This document shows, piece after piece, positions 12,241 to 24,506 of a stretch of 64,000 bases of DNA. Location: the NCBI GenBank assembly GCA_023101725.1, contig JALJCO010001169.1:1-64000 (forward strand), written 5' to 3'. Below the pieces are notes generated by a model. It made no database searches. It saw nothing but the letters and a program-made list of their open reading frames with translations, and had not been told where the DNA came from. Position numbers and translations under genes: made by a program. This DNA is from Atherinomorus stipes (taxonomy: Eukaryota; Chordata; Actinopteri; Atheriniformes; Atherinidae). Positions within the stretch are counted from its first letter, which is position 1. The number at the start of each line of letters is the position of its first letter.

Positions 12241-13912
12241 TAACAACAAACTTGCACCCTATACTAATTTACCTTACTCTTACTCTCTTGAAATGTGTGA
12301 GAAACATTTCTAAAATAGTGTCCTTACTGTGTTTCTACTGCATTTACCTTATCCAACTCCTATCACAATTCAATTTCCCTATGTTTTTTTTTTGTTGTTT
12401 TTTTTTTTTAGTCATTTATATATTTCCCCAACTCCACTGGCCTTGGCCAAACAATTACTTATAATCACTACCTGTAGAAATGTTTTTAATCTCAGTTACT
12501 GGGTACAAAAATACTGAAAAATATGTGAAACACATTTCAAGACGATTTAAAGTGCTTTACATAAAACATTAAAAGTGTTCCAGCAGGGTGCAAAGAAAGG
12601 AAATTTTATGGTTAAAGAACTAGAACTGAATTGGTTAAATTAGTGCTTGTACTGTAAAAGAGCTGTAACTATTCACTGGCAATCTGGCCCCATCTGCTAC
12701 TAAAATCCTCTTATACTGTTGTAATAGTTGTTGCTGACTGCTTTACATTTAGAGGCGATAGTTTTGAATTCATGCACCATGATGTGTTTACATGTTACAG
12801 TATGTGATGTTGAGTTGTGGTCAGCTTTGAAGTTACAAACGTCAGAAGTTTATCCTGTAGATGTCTGGTTTGATCTGCTGCTCTATTTGCATCCCAAATC
12901 GAAGAATTTATGATGACATTGTCTAAGTTCTATACCTGTAGCTTCGCAGTCATCCGGGCCATCAAACAGGAGGCAGCTGGTCTCTTTTCGTTGATTCTTT
13001 CACTCTTCTTCATTGGAAGCCTTTGGGCTGAGAGGTGAACTGTCTCTAAGAGCCAAGAAAAGAAAGGATTTCATTGGCATATCTCACCTAAAGATAACTA
13101 CAGAGTATGTATTTCTGTTACCAGTGGTGTGAGTTTTTACGAAAGAATGGTGAGGGTGGTGTGTGAGGAGGTGTTTGGTTGTATATTGGCAAGGCTTAGA
13201 GGCAAGGCTTCATGGGAAAAAGACTGTTTATCCTGATTTAGTCAAAAATAAACGTGCCAACAGCTGTCAAGCTGGGCATTCTCCACGGACTGGCGAGCAC
13301 AGATGTAGTGTACGACAGAATGTGTTTGTGCATGCATATGTTTCTAAACCAGCTCCTGTCATCACCATTTGCTGTTAGGCTTCAACAGAGCCTAATAATA
13401 AATCCACCAAATTAAATTTGACTAATCGAATTATTGAAAGGGTAAATGAAGAGCCATTCACCAACACTGAAAGGAGACCTGTCAAATTCTGGGGGATGTA
13501 GAACAAAGCAGAACTGTTGCAGCACATACTTCTGCAGCACTCTGTGAGGAGAAGAAAACCATAACATGATTATTAAAATCCCCTACCATTAATCTCTGTA
13601 AGTCTTTCAGTCTGCCCCTCTAACAGTGCGCTTGCCAGATATGTCCACAGCATACCAGTGGAAACATTTAAGCACAGTGCTTCTTAAGCTAGGAACTATC
13701 AAGACTTTCATTGTTATTCATGCAAAAGAACAGCTGTTGTGCTGGTGCTGCTTTAGCAGTTCTTAAAATCTTGAGTGTTGCTGCAACCTGTTCTCATTTT
13801 CAGGGCTTGTTCATTGTTTCCTTTAATTCATTTTCTGAATTCATTTTCATTCACTTTCTAACAGCCTTGGATGTTGTATACTGTATACATATCTATATCT
13901 GTATGTATGTTT

Positions 13913-13914
<2 letters not shown>
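12241..13914. other. No gene seen
   Basis: AT-rich with T-tracts at 12,384-12,410. A short stretch at about 12,535-12,590 (cacatttcaagacg, aagtgctttacat) resembles the 3' part of a common fish interspersed repeat. No exon was recognised. Confidence 0.5.

Positions 13915-13915
<1 letters not shown>

Positions 13916-13972
<57 letters not shown>
13916..13972. repeat. (TA)n microsatellite
   Basis: About 28 uninterrupted TA dinucleotides, directly abutting the LINE fragment to the right. Confidence 0.97.
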
Positions 13973-13974
<2 letters not shown>

Positions 13975-14440
13975 CAGAGTTATTCCCAGCACAGAACCAG
14001 CTTTCTTGATCAGCTCAGCTTGTTTAGTTTCTTCAAGTCTCTGATTCTGATGCTGCTGCCTCAGCAGATGCTGCAAAGCTAATTGCACTTTCCACAACAG
14101 ACTTGTAGAAGATCTGCAACATCTTGGTGCAGATGTTGAATGATCTCAGCTTCCTTAAGAAGTAGAGTCTGCTCTGAGCTTTCTTGTAGATGTAGTCAGT
14201 GTTGCATTTCCAGTCGAGTCTGTTGTCCAGCTGAACTTCAAGGTATTTGTAGTTCTCCACCACCTCCACCTCCTCCTCCAGGATGTAGACAGGGCTATGC
14301 TGCTTATTCTTGCTCCTCCTGAAGTCAACAATCATCTCTTTAGTCTTGCTGGTATTTAAGATGAGCTGATTGTTACCGCACCATTTCACAAACTGATTGA
14401 CCAAATGTGTGCTAAGAGTAATGAAATCGCCATACACTAC
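13975..14440 (-). mobile_element. LINE fragment, L2/Rex-like reverse transcriptase C-terminal region
   Basis: The minus-strand frame encodes VNQFVKWCGNNQLILNTSKT, then KEMIVDFRR, ENYKYLEVQLDNRLDW, KAQSRLYFLRKLRSF and LKKLNKLIKKAGSVLG-like sequence. This is the thumb/C-terminal part of an L2-clade RT, the same region as the LINE pieces at 18.8 and 20 kb. One frame change occurs near 14,060. The YLGV motif reads YLEV. 5' and 3' ends are missing. Confidence 0.8.
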
Positions 14441-17400
14441 TCTTAACATTACAGCTGTTAATACAAATAGCTCAGTGTTGGCGTTAGAAGATGTTTGTGG
14501 CAATTCAGAAAATTAAGACTGTTAGTGAGTTTTTGAATAAAGCGCATGCGCAAGACCTGCCTGTTAAGATACACGGTTCTCTCCCCAGCCATGTATTACT
14601 ACGTGCCGGAAGCAGTGCACTATTGCCTATTGGCCATTTAAGACATATGAGACTGGGGGGAATACTGTTGGCAAAAGAGTCTATGGACAATGTAAGAAGC
14701 CTTTGGTTTGTCATTTAAAGCAAAATTTATGTTTATAATAAAACTAAATTTCAGGCATTTCACAAAACTAAAGTCTCATAGTTTCAGATATAAACGCTGG
14801 TTCAATAACAAATAACCAAATAAAGCCTCTGATATAAGTTCGATATAAGGTGCCAGATCCCTTGAAACGCATTACTAAAAAATGCCAATTTGCTGTCTTG
14901 TGAAGGAAACCCCAGAACTTCAGCTGTTGATCTTAAAATTAAAGAAGCAGGGCTTTTCACATTGGTACAGCTGATGTTTTTGCAGATTAATGGCTCAGTA
15001 TGATATGACCTTAAATGCTTAAAATACACTAAAATGTCATGTGAGAAACCTTTAAAACTGGCAAGTCATGACTAAATAAAACAAAACTGATTAAAAAATA
15101 AATAAGCAAACAAAGAAACTGGTATTCTAAATCTTATATTTTTCAATCTTAAAGCTAAGTAGTTGATAGTGGTTGTTTGTGAGCAAGGTTTATGGGTCTC
15201 CAAGGTGAGGGGGCCATGCGTAATGTTTCCATTAGCCTTGCCTCTTGTCTTTGTTCCTTCACCCTCCATTTCTTACGTGAAATCCTCCAAAGGTTCCCAA
15301 GTGGCTTATTTACTTGTCAGGCAATGTCCCTTCAGCAGCCCTCCAGCCAGGGCTGAGAGAGGATTGGCTTGTGGTGATGCATTCAAGTCCTCTTATCATA
15401 CTTAAGTGGAGCTGCACTCCAAAACCTAGGATACACTTATGGAAAGCCAGACAAGGATGGCGAAGTGAAAAGAGGGTCAAAACACAGAACTTAAGCTGTC
15501 TGAAGATGAAGACAGATGGAAAAAGGGAATGTAGAGACAGGAAAATGGATGCAAAGAGACAGAAACGTGTGTGGGCAGTGTATTTGTTTATGCAGAAGTG
15601 AGTTTTATTTGCTTTTACATGTGAGGAATCGGTTGAATAAAGAGGACAAACAGTTAAAAGACTGAGTAAAAAGACAAATACCTGAATGAAGTCAAATATT
15701 ATGTGGGGAATCTTTACGTTCTAAACAAATCTGTGGTCAAATAAGGTGTTGATTTAATCATATGGCTCTCTTGAACTTGCCTTTACTTCTTTAGTGGTGT
15801 TTAAGGCAAACAACCTTTCAGGTTGTTTAGAGGTGCTAATGCAAGTGATTACAAATTCCAAGCAAAAATGACAAAATAAAGAACAAACATTTTTTAATTC
15901 CCAAAACACTGAACTTTAAATATTAATTATTATTGTGTAGGAACACATCCAAGGACATTCTGTGAGATATGTTGCCTCGGAACATTAGATTTACAGCCCA
16001 GCGTTGCAGCCATGTCAGAGAAGATTAGAGTCCTCTCTGGTCTTACCATCAATACTGTGAATGGGTACCAAAGTGCCCCGACTGCTGATAAACAGGCTGA
16101 CAAAGCCTGGAATTGATTGCCAAAGTGCCGCATCTGTCACAAAGATAAAAACAGAAGGTGATAGTGCAGGACAATGGGTGTTAGAGAGCGATTTTGTTTT
16201 GCTTTGGCTAAGAGTTAAAAGGGGGAAAAAAAAAAAGATTCATGCAGATCCCAAGACTTCAATCTATTCATGAGACATTTGTGTTGCCTCCATGCTGCTT
16301 TCAGCAGCAACCGGCCTCTTATTTAGTGAGTTGCATGAATTCACACTAGGGGCTTGCAGTACAATTAGTTTCTCTTCCGTTGGCTACTGAGCAGCTGCAC
16401 TGAGCAGGTGGTGGGTAAATACTCACTCAAAGGTCTTTGTTTCAGGATGTAATACGCATTAACTCTCTTTATCCAGATTTTTCTAAACAATTCACTTGAC
16501 CAAATGTTCCACTCACCATGTCAAAGTCTGCAGCTAGCACTCAACTGACTTGCATTTTCAGCATCTGTGTTTCCACTAAACTCCTTAACAAGTGACTAAT
16601 GAGTTTTAGATTGAAAAGAAAGTAACAGGAAAACATATGAGTTTTAAGGCAGTGAACTGTCAGCTCTTTTCTATTGAAAAACCTAGTATTTGTACGATAA
16701 ATTAAACTATAATCTAAAAACCGGCTGTACAATTGAATCTATGGGGGGTGGGGGGTAAGGGTTTGCAGAAAAGATAAATCTGGTTTTCTTTATCAACAAA
16801 AGAATGGCATGAAGTTTCTTTAATGCAACAGAATCAATATAAGCTATGCACCTCAAGGAGAGGCAAGCCTGGCAGCTGGTTTCTCGTTTTCCTGCATCCA
16901 TTTTTATGGTTCAGAGGTCGGTTGATCTTATTCCGCAGAGACACATCTCCATCTCTCTATTTCTGAACTGACAGTAGGTTTTGCAGTGAAAGAAGCAACT
17001 CACTAAAGGCATCAAAAGTTCCTTTTTATAGAACATTTTGACTTTAAGCACACCTCCACAGCAGTTCAGAGGCCATAATAACCTCCACTATTCACAGTCT
17101 TTTGAATCAACAGCCTATGGAGACATTAAATTTTTATCCGTCAGTATAAAAGTCGAATATGTTTCTTTCATCTACGGAACAGAGCAAACTTTACGCAAAT
17201 CTACTTTTTGAGACAGGATTGTAAGCGAGGAATGAGTGGATCAGGGTTTCTCACTGCCTAACTTGCTGAAATACATTTATTTATGATGTTTCAGGGTGAA
17301 AACGTTACTCATTAGAACTTCATCAAGGTTTCCATCTGGCAGTGCCAGACTAAGTTTCTGCAGTAAAAACTACTGAAACAAATCAATTTGTTTAAGTTTA

Positions 17401-17879
17401 AAAGATTCTCTTTTTTTCAAAAATCCCTTTTTCTGTAATCAAGATTTATAATGTGAAAAAAACATTAAATATGAGGAAATAATGTGCTTTAACCCAAAAA
17501 TGCAAATTCCATTTAATTAAGGGAAGTATGAAAATTCACAAAAAGGCAGTCACAGGGACTAAAGGTTAAGATGTTGAAACAGAGCTGATAAAAGCCTTGC
17601 AGGAGATTCTGGTTTTACGTCTTTCGGAAACTATCAGTTAAATGATGGTGCAAGTACAGTATGTGTGTCTCTTAGTGGTTTATAATATGGTGTTTGTAGT
17701 AGTTTATCTTAACTCAGGCTTTATGGCCACCATAATGTAAAAAAAATGGAACAATGAGCACCTTTTGTTTCCCAACAACTCTGGTGCATGTCACACTAAT
17801 TTTTCTGACTCTACTTTATACTTTCAAAAAATGACACAAACCATCCATACAGTCGCACGCACCCAGTGGCTGCAAACAT
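14441..17879. other. No gene seen
   Basis: Only short frames without motifs (up to 95 codons). An A-tract lies at 16,222-16,237. No RNA gene or repeat structure was recognised. Confidence 0.5.
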
Positions 17880-17883
17880 TTAA

Positions 17884-18559
17884 AGGGACTTGAGGCAGGA
17901 ATTTGAAAAAAAAAACAAACATGAATGTCCCTTTTTTTCATACTAATGGGTGATGAAGCGCTAAATACCAAAAATAACGTTTCCACCCATGTTTCTCTCC
18001 GTTGCCTTGAACAGGCTGTGTGCTGCAAAATGCGCTGCAATTCGGTGTCCGAATTTCCCGCGCTGCCCTGCGGACGTGACGTCAAATGATGCTACATCCG
18101 CAGTTTTGATGCAGGAAAAGACGGTCACGTTAAATAAAAACACCGTAAGCGATAGTTATGGATTATTCTGCCGTCAGAATACGATCTAGATCAACTGAAA
18201 GACACTAAAAATTGTAACTACGAAGAAAAAGCTTAGTAAACAACATTATAGTTTTCCAGCTCTGCCATGCGGACGTGACGTCACATGACGCTACATCCGC
18301 TGTTTTGATATAGGACGAAGCCGGTCGCGATAAATTCAAACACTGTAAGCGATTGTTATGGATTATTCTGCCGTCAGCAAACGATCAAGATCAACTGAAA
18401 GACACTACAAAGTATAACTACGGAGAGAAAGGTGAGTAAACAGCATCATAGCTTCAGTTTGTGCACGCTCCCGTGACGGCTTGGCTCGTGGCTGTAGTTA
18501 CCTGAAGCGCCAATCGCGGCAGTCGCGAGTTTCGTTTCTTAATCTTGCCTCAAGTCCCT
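17884..18559. mobile_element. TTAA-flanked non-autonomous DNA element
   Basis: Ends are inverted repeats: left agggacttgaggcaggaatt, right (reverse complement) agggacttgaggcaagatta. Both are flanked by TTAA (17880-17883 and 18560-18563), the target used by piggyBac and a few other superfamilies. The 676-bp interior has no transposase and contains a tandem duplication (18061-18456). The superfamily is not settled because the ends do not show the usual piggyBac CCC start. Confidence 0.75.
18061..18456 (+). repeat. Two direct copies of a ~199-bp unit
   Basis: 18061-18258 and 18259-18456 align along their length. Both begin near ctgccctgcggacg/ctgccatgcggacg and carry gacgtgacgtca, ctacatccgc, gattattctgccgtcag, gatcaactgaaagacact and a final gagtaaacagcat-like stretch. 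The offset between the cggacg motifs is 199 bp. Divergence is modest, so the duplication is probably younger than the element or was present in the inserted copy. Each unit contains the palindrome tgacgtca, identical to a CRE/ATF site. Confidence 0.85.
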
Positions 18560-18785
18560 TTAAGCATCGTCTACACTGGAGTTGTCTGTAGCAAGAATGC
18601 CTGGAGCAGGTGAGAAAAGTGGACCACTGCGACAGCGGTGGTTAAAAATTCACTGGAATGAGAAATATGTGTTGAGTAGTTGTTTTTTGTTTACCTCTAT
18701 GCACTTATTTTTGTCTTCTGGACACTGATAAATGGCAGGACAATGTATCGTGCTGTATTAATACATGTAATGTAGGCCGCCTATG

Positions 18786-19660
18786 AGGTGGACCAACTGA
18801 TCCTGTGGTGTGGACACAATAAGCTAGAGCTTAACCTGTTCAAGACTGTGGAGATGACAGTGGTCTTTAGAAAGAACCCACCCACCCTAACCCCTCTCAC
18901 CATCCTCAACAACACAGCGTCTGCTGTGGGCTCCTTTAAGTTCCTGGGAACCACAACTTCCTGGGATCTCAAGTGGAAGACGCATATAGCCTTGCCTTCA
19001 TCAGAAAGAAGGCCCAGCAGAGGCTGTGCTTCCTGCGACAGGTGAAGAAGTTCAACCTGCCTTAGGACATGCTGATCATCTTTTACATCTCCATCATCCA
19101 GTCTGTTCTGTGCACATCCATTACTGTCTGGTTTGGATCGGTCACCAAACAGGACAGGAACAAGCTGCAATGGACAATCAGGTCTGCAGGAAAAAATCGT
19201 CGGGACCGACCTGCCCTCCATCCAGGACTTATACCAGTCCAGAGTCAGTAAACGGGCAGGAAGCATGACTACTGACCCCTCACACTCTGCACACAAACTG
19301 TTTGAACTGCTTCCATCTGGTAAGTGTTACAGAACTCTGTTTGCCAGGACTACCAGACACAAAAACAGTCTCTTCCCCCAGGCTGGCTCCCTGATTAGCC
19401 CATAAAATACACTTGTCATTAATGCCCATCACACTGTTTGCACTACATGTACATATATTTATATCTTGTTCCTGTTGTAAATACCTTTTTGTTATTTTTG
19501 TATTTTCTATTCATGTATTCTTGTATTTTTATCTTGTATTTATCTTGTATTTTTATATGTATATTTTGTATGTACCCCCCACGGGAGAGAGAAATATCCG
19601 GAGTCAAATTCCTTGTATGGTCACACATACTTGGCGAATAAAGCTGATTCTGATATATGT
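18786..19660 (+). mobile_element. LINE 3' end (L2-like), degenerate
   Basis: Frames from 18,788 encode VDQLILWCGHNKLELN and FKFLGTTTSWDLKWKTHI. After a frameshift come KKAQQRLCFLRQVKKFNLP and IIQSVLCTSITVWFGS. The 3' UTR ends cttggcgaataaagctgattctgat, a typical L2-type fish LINE tail. Stops and frameshifts make it non-functional. It is 5'-truncated and followed by another LINE in the same orientation. Confidence 0.8.
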
Positions 19661-19799
19661 AACAATGTAGAAGATCGGGTCGGGACAATGGGAGGAGGAA
19701 GCTATTCTGGAGTGGTGGATAAAAGGAAGTGGACACTTATATCATTGTCACCTACACATATCAGGTCCCTTTCTTATGGAAAAAAAAGGGTCACAAAAA

Positions 19800-21104
19800 A
19801 ACAGAATGACACCAACTTTAAAAGCCAAACTGGAGAGGGCTGGGGTGGACCGTCATCTGGCCGAGTGGATCCTGCATTATCTCACAAACAGGCCCCAGTT
19901 TGTGAGATCCCCGGACTGTGTGTCTGACCTGCAGTGTGGGGGCCCCCCAGGGGACTGTCTTGGCCCCCTGTCTGTTCACCCTCTACACGGCAAACTTCAG
20001 ACACACGGACGGCTGCGTTCTGCAGAAGTTCTCAGACGACTCTGCAATCGTTGGTCTGATCACCGAGGACGACAACGTGGAGTACCGGGGACTGACGCAG
20101 GACTTTGTGGACTGGTGTCTGCAAAACCACCTCCTGATCAACGCGGGGAAAACCAAGAAGATGGTAGTGGACTTTCGCAGACACCGGTCTGCCGGCCCCT
20201 CACTGGTGAACATCCAGGGAACAGACATTGAGAGAGTGGACTCTTACAAGTACCTGGGTGTTCACCTGAACAATAAACTGGACTGGATTCACAACACAGA
20301 CGCCCTGTACAGGAAGGGCCAGAGCCGGCTCTACCTCCTGAGGAGACTGCGGTCTTTTGGAGTGAAGGGGTCCTCCTGAGGACCTTCTATGACTCTGTGG
20401 TGGCATCAGCCGTCCTGTACGGAGTGGTCTGCTGGAGCAACAGCATCACAGAGAGGGAGAGGAGAAAGTTGGACAAAGTCATCAGGAAGTCCAGCTCTGT
20501 CCTGGGCTGTCCTCTGGACTCAGTGCAGGTGGCCGGAGACAAACAGGTCCTAGCAAAACTGACATCCATGCTGGACCATGAGTCCCACCCCCTGCAGGAC
20601 ATCCTGTCCAGTCTGGAGAGCAGCTTCAGTGCCAGACTGACCCACCCTCGCTGTGTGAAGGAGAGATACCGCAGGTCATTCCTACCGGCTGCTATCAGAC
20701 TTTACAATCAGCACATCTAAAAACTCCGTTTTCACCCGTGCAGCTTTTGCATCTGTCACTATCACGTCTGAGAACTTCTGCAATAATTTCTTTATGCTGC
20801 AATTTTCAATAAACACCAGTCTTATATTTATTTATTTATGTATGAATATTCATATATAGTACACACCCACTTGTCTGCAAAATTACCACGCTTATTCATT
20901 ATTTATTCATTGTTGTGTTTTTAAAACTCCTGTGCAGTTGACTTAACTTATTTTAATCTATCCTAATCTATCATTGTCTATGTTTGTAAATTTTTCTGTC
21001 TATACCTTTTGCCAGACTGGTCCACTGTATATGTGCTGTTGCAGAATTGCAAATTTCCCCATTGTGGGACAAATAAAGATTTTTCTTATCTTTCTTATCT
21101 TATA
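19800..21104 (+). mobile_element. LINE 3' half (L2/Rex-like RT), frameshifted
   Basis: Three consecutive frames rebuild the RT from about 19,805: KLERAGVDRHLAEWI, then GAPQGTVLAPCLFTLYTANF (motif B), then the catalytic segment where FADD is replaced by FSDD, then KYLGVHLNNKLDW and RKGQSRLYLLRRLRSFGV. A frame change near 20,375 leads to the thumb and a C-terminus ending near IRLYNQHI. Frameshifts lie near 19,925 and 20,375. The 3' UTR ends with aataaagatttttcttatc and TTATC-like repeats at 21,073-21,104. 5'-truncated and dead. Confidence 0.85.
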
Positions 21105-21320
21105 TGACGTAAATTATGGAAACTATGGAATCAAACTGTTGGAATTCTGACTTTGTAAGTTTTCACTTCAAAGTTGGACACTGAATTGCTAAAAAGGCAG
21201 ACACTTAATTTCCAGCGTCAAGACGCCCTTGATGCACATCGAGATTTTCAGTGTTGACACCTTCGTGTCAAGAGTTTCCGGGCTGTTTGAAAAATCGCAG
21301 ATGGGGTAGAGAATGACTTG

Positions 21321-21750
21321 GCTTTATTTGATACAATGCAAAAACTCAAATCTTAGCAAGTATATTTTTCTCATTTCTAGACAAAATATCTCATCACACT
21401 CAAAATAAGACAAAATTGCACAAAGAGAAACATTTCAGTAAGACAAGATCATAAGCAAAATTTTCTTGATAAGATTTCTTGAAATAAGATGCATTGCCTT
21501 GAAAGAAGTAAAAAAAAAAAAAAAAAAAAAAGATTTTTTTGCTTAAGCAAAACAATTCTGCCAGTGGGACAAGCAAAATTTTCTTGATGTCTTGAAATAA
21601 GATGCATTGTCTTAAAACAAGATCTTATATCTTACCGAAATATTTAATTTTTAAGCAATTTTGTCTTATTTTCAGTGTGATGAGATATTTTGTCTAAAAA
21701 TGAGAAAAATATACTTGCTAAGATTTGAGTTTTTGCAGTGTAGATAAAGC
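21321..21750. mobile_element. Near-palindromic foldback element, copy 1
   Basis: The two halves are long inverted repeats. The left arm (tgcaaaaactcaaatcttag..) is matched by the reverse complement of the right arm, and similarity runs roughly 150-200 bp inward from each end (for example caaaatatctcatcacac, gaaataagatgcattg). A 22-A tract (21,510-21,531) sits near the centre. Outermost core ends are caatgcaaaaac and cactgcaaaaac, and symmetry extends to gctttat. A second copy is at 63,357. No coding capacity. Confidence 0.8.
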
Positions 21751-22326
21751 TAAGGAACATATCTGCGCTATGTCTGATTTCACCAGATAATTCAGAGCAG
21801 AGGTGAAAATAAGCCAGAACCAACTAGTCAAGTGGGCCAGGTCCTCTTTGATTTTGTGGTCAAAGGTATAAAATTGGCCTTATACAGGGCAAAAAGGGAC
21901 AGGGTAATCCCAAGATAGGTGAACCCAGATGGCGACCATGGAAAAGGGGCAGCACTGGACGCAGAGATATTAAAGGTCAGGGGCATAACCTCTGACATGG
22001 AATTGTTAATCTTATAGCCCTAAAATTGCCCAAAAGTTTAAATAATTGGAACAATTCCAACAATAGATGCCTCAGGGTCACTTAGAAAAAGAAAGATATC
22101 ATCAACATAATGGGAAATTGTATGGTTTTGGGGACCTATATTGAGGCCTGCCACCAGAGGGTCGCTCCGTATCACCTCCACCAAGGGTCCAATTGCGAGT
22201 GCAAACAGAAGAGGCGATACCGGGCAGCCCTGGTGAGTGCGACAAGTAAAGGGGAATGTGGGAGATTTCCAATCATTTGTGAGGACCAAAGCATGGGTGG
22301 ATCATATAAGAGAGAGATCCATTTAA

Positions 22327-23324
22327 AGGCCCTGTACCTGATTTTATTTCAATCTCTTTCAGAGAAATGCTTCCTACACCGTATAATATGTGTTAAAAGA
22401 GGTAATTTCATTAAAATAAATCATTCATTGATTGCATATATGCATGAATCAATGCCTTTTTAGTTTAGGTTTCTAAGGCTGTCATGACGCTCTCCTCATG
22501 CCACTGCGGGTTCATTCTACATAAGTTTCGGTTTCATATCAGCCACTCACAGTGTTTTCTAATGAGGAGCGCCCTCCTCTCTCGCATGCACGGCAGCACT
22601 TGTAAACAGAACCACATGGCGTCTACCGAAGGGAAAGTCACGATACCCCAGCACAACAGCCCGAAAGCATCAAAACTGAGGAGGAGAGATGCTTGAAATG
22701 CAGGAGAGACCAAAGAAGGAATAAAGTTCATGTAAATCTCGGTGGATTGTACTGAAGGTAGAGAGCTGAACAGCCTCGGACTGAATGTGGACTGGAAGTC
22801 CGCCTGGACAGGTATTTTTTCAATAACTTTCTTCTCAGTAACATTTACGTCCTCGGGTGCTGGTGCTTCCTCTGCTGGTCTACCATATATAATACATAGT
22901 GATATTTACACCGTAACGCGACGAAGCTTTACATCACTGCTTCTCGAAGTAGCCGGTTAGAAACTTTATCAGGCTGTCATGTTGTAATGTCGCCTATGAC
23001 ATCATAACTTGTCATAATTGTGCATCTGTTTACATAACTGTAGTTACGGTAAACTACAGAAAATGTCATTTAGCTGATCCGCAGCCATTTACTGCAACCA
23101 AAACAGTAAATTCACTGGAAGATGCAAGTTTTCTCTGGACAGTTTCTTTGTGCGAGAGTATGATATTGTGCACGTTATTTCATGCATGTCGAGTGGGAGG
23201 AGAGAAAAAGAAGGGAAGGAGCGTTTCTCACTGGGAGAAACAGTTAGGGGCGGGGCTTACAGTTCAAACTACACTGTTCACCTCGCTCACGGTTCGAAAT
23301 TGTGCAAAATCAGGTACAGCGCCT
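22327..23324. mobile_element. TTAA-flanked non-autonomous element inside the L1
   Basis: Terminal inverted repeats are aggccctgtacctgatttt (left) and aggcgctgtacctgatttt (right, reverse complement), 18 of 19 identical. TTAA lies on both sides (22323-22326, 23325-23328). 998 bp, no transposase. It interrupts L1 coding sequence, so it is younger than the L1. Confidence 0.82.
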
Positions 23325-23726
23325 TTAATGAAGTTGTCCTCTAAGTTGAATTTAGAGTTGACACCCAGCAAATATGGCCACTCGACTCTATTGAAATGCC
23401 TTCTCGGCATCGACAGAGACTTTGACAGCCTTGGCTTTTAAATTAGTACTATGCTGTATAAGTTTCAACAGTTTCCTAACATTATTGCAGGAATTGCATC
23501 CCAAAATAAAACCAGTTTGGTCCACTGAAATGAGATCTGCAAGGATATGCTCTAACCTTTTAGCTAAGATTTTTGCAATAAGTTTTCTATCTACATCCAG
23601 TAAAGCTATAGTCTGTAAGCAGAACAGTCTTCTGATATTCTTTTTCAGTATACTGTAAGTGAAATGTTAGTCTCCATAATTTTACTTGGGAGATAACCAG
23701 AGCTGAATGAATGGGAAAACATTATA

Positions 23727-24349
23727 GGGCGCATTCAGAAAGCATAGTCCAGAAGACGCAGTCCGTTAGGGACTCAGTTTGGCTGGGGGCGGGGGTGGTC
23801 TCCCGGACCGAGATTACTTTCATTGTTGCACCATAGCCAAACAAGCCAAACGGGCCAGACCTTTTGAATAATGTTCCCAATCTCAGGTGGCACTGCTTTC
23901 GGATTCACCGTAGGCGAGGACATGACATACAACGAACAAGAAGATTCTCACAACTTTCATTTCCTCCACAAAACTACATTATTTTTGTGCGTACTTACGA
24001 GGACCTGGGATAAGCTTTCATTAGACCAAATAAAGCTTTTACTTCCTTGCCATGCCATGTCTGACCACGAACCAATTTTAAAAGTACTGCAGTCCCACAC
24101 GTGTGTTTGTTATCGTAGTACTTACCCATGTTGCCCAGCATTTTACCCACAATGCCAATGCAATTTGTAGTCCGCCTCTGTATTTGGTCCACTTGAATTG
24201 GACCGCGACCTGCGTTTGTAGGAGGACCGAGTGTGCTTGTTTGTTCTGGACCAGAGTCCGTTTGTGCATTCACAACTTCCCCAAATGAAGCGGATTTTCC
24301 GAGCAAACGGACTCCGATTAGAAATAAAAAAAGCTTTGTGAATGTGCTC
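23727..24349. mobile_element. Harbinger-like non-autonomous element, copy A
   Basis: Ends are gggcgcattcagaaagc and, in reverse complement, gagcacattcacaaagc. It is the same family as 35947-38164 but in opposite orientation. Shared internal landmarks include gctttcggattcaccgtagg, gtaaaatgctgggcaacatg-like sequence and gagcaaacggactccgatt. Flanking triplets are ata/tta, so the duplication is imperfect. It splits the L1 at 23,726/24,350. Confidence 0.75.
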
Positions 24350-24506
24350 TTAAACAGGGGGTCAACTAGCAGGCTCTGGAAAGATAACAAACATTCAGGA
24401 GTCAGGCCATCAGGCCATGAGGCCTTGTTGTTTTGCAAATCCTGAATATCTGCAATGATTTCCCCTAGTGTAATAGGGCTGTTAACAGGGGGTCTAAGGG
24501 GTCTAA

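Noticed and set aside
13711..14082. 123-codon open frame
   Set aside because: Much of it is translated (TA)n microsatellite plus antisense LINE sequence.
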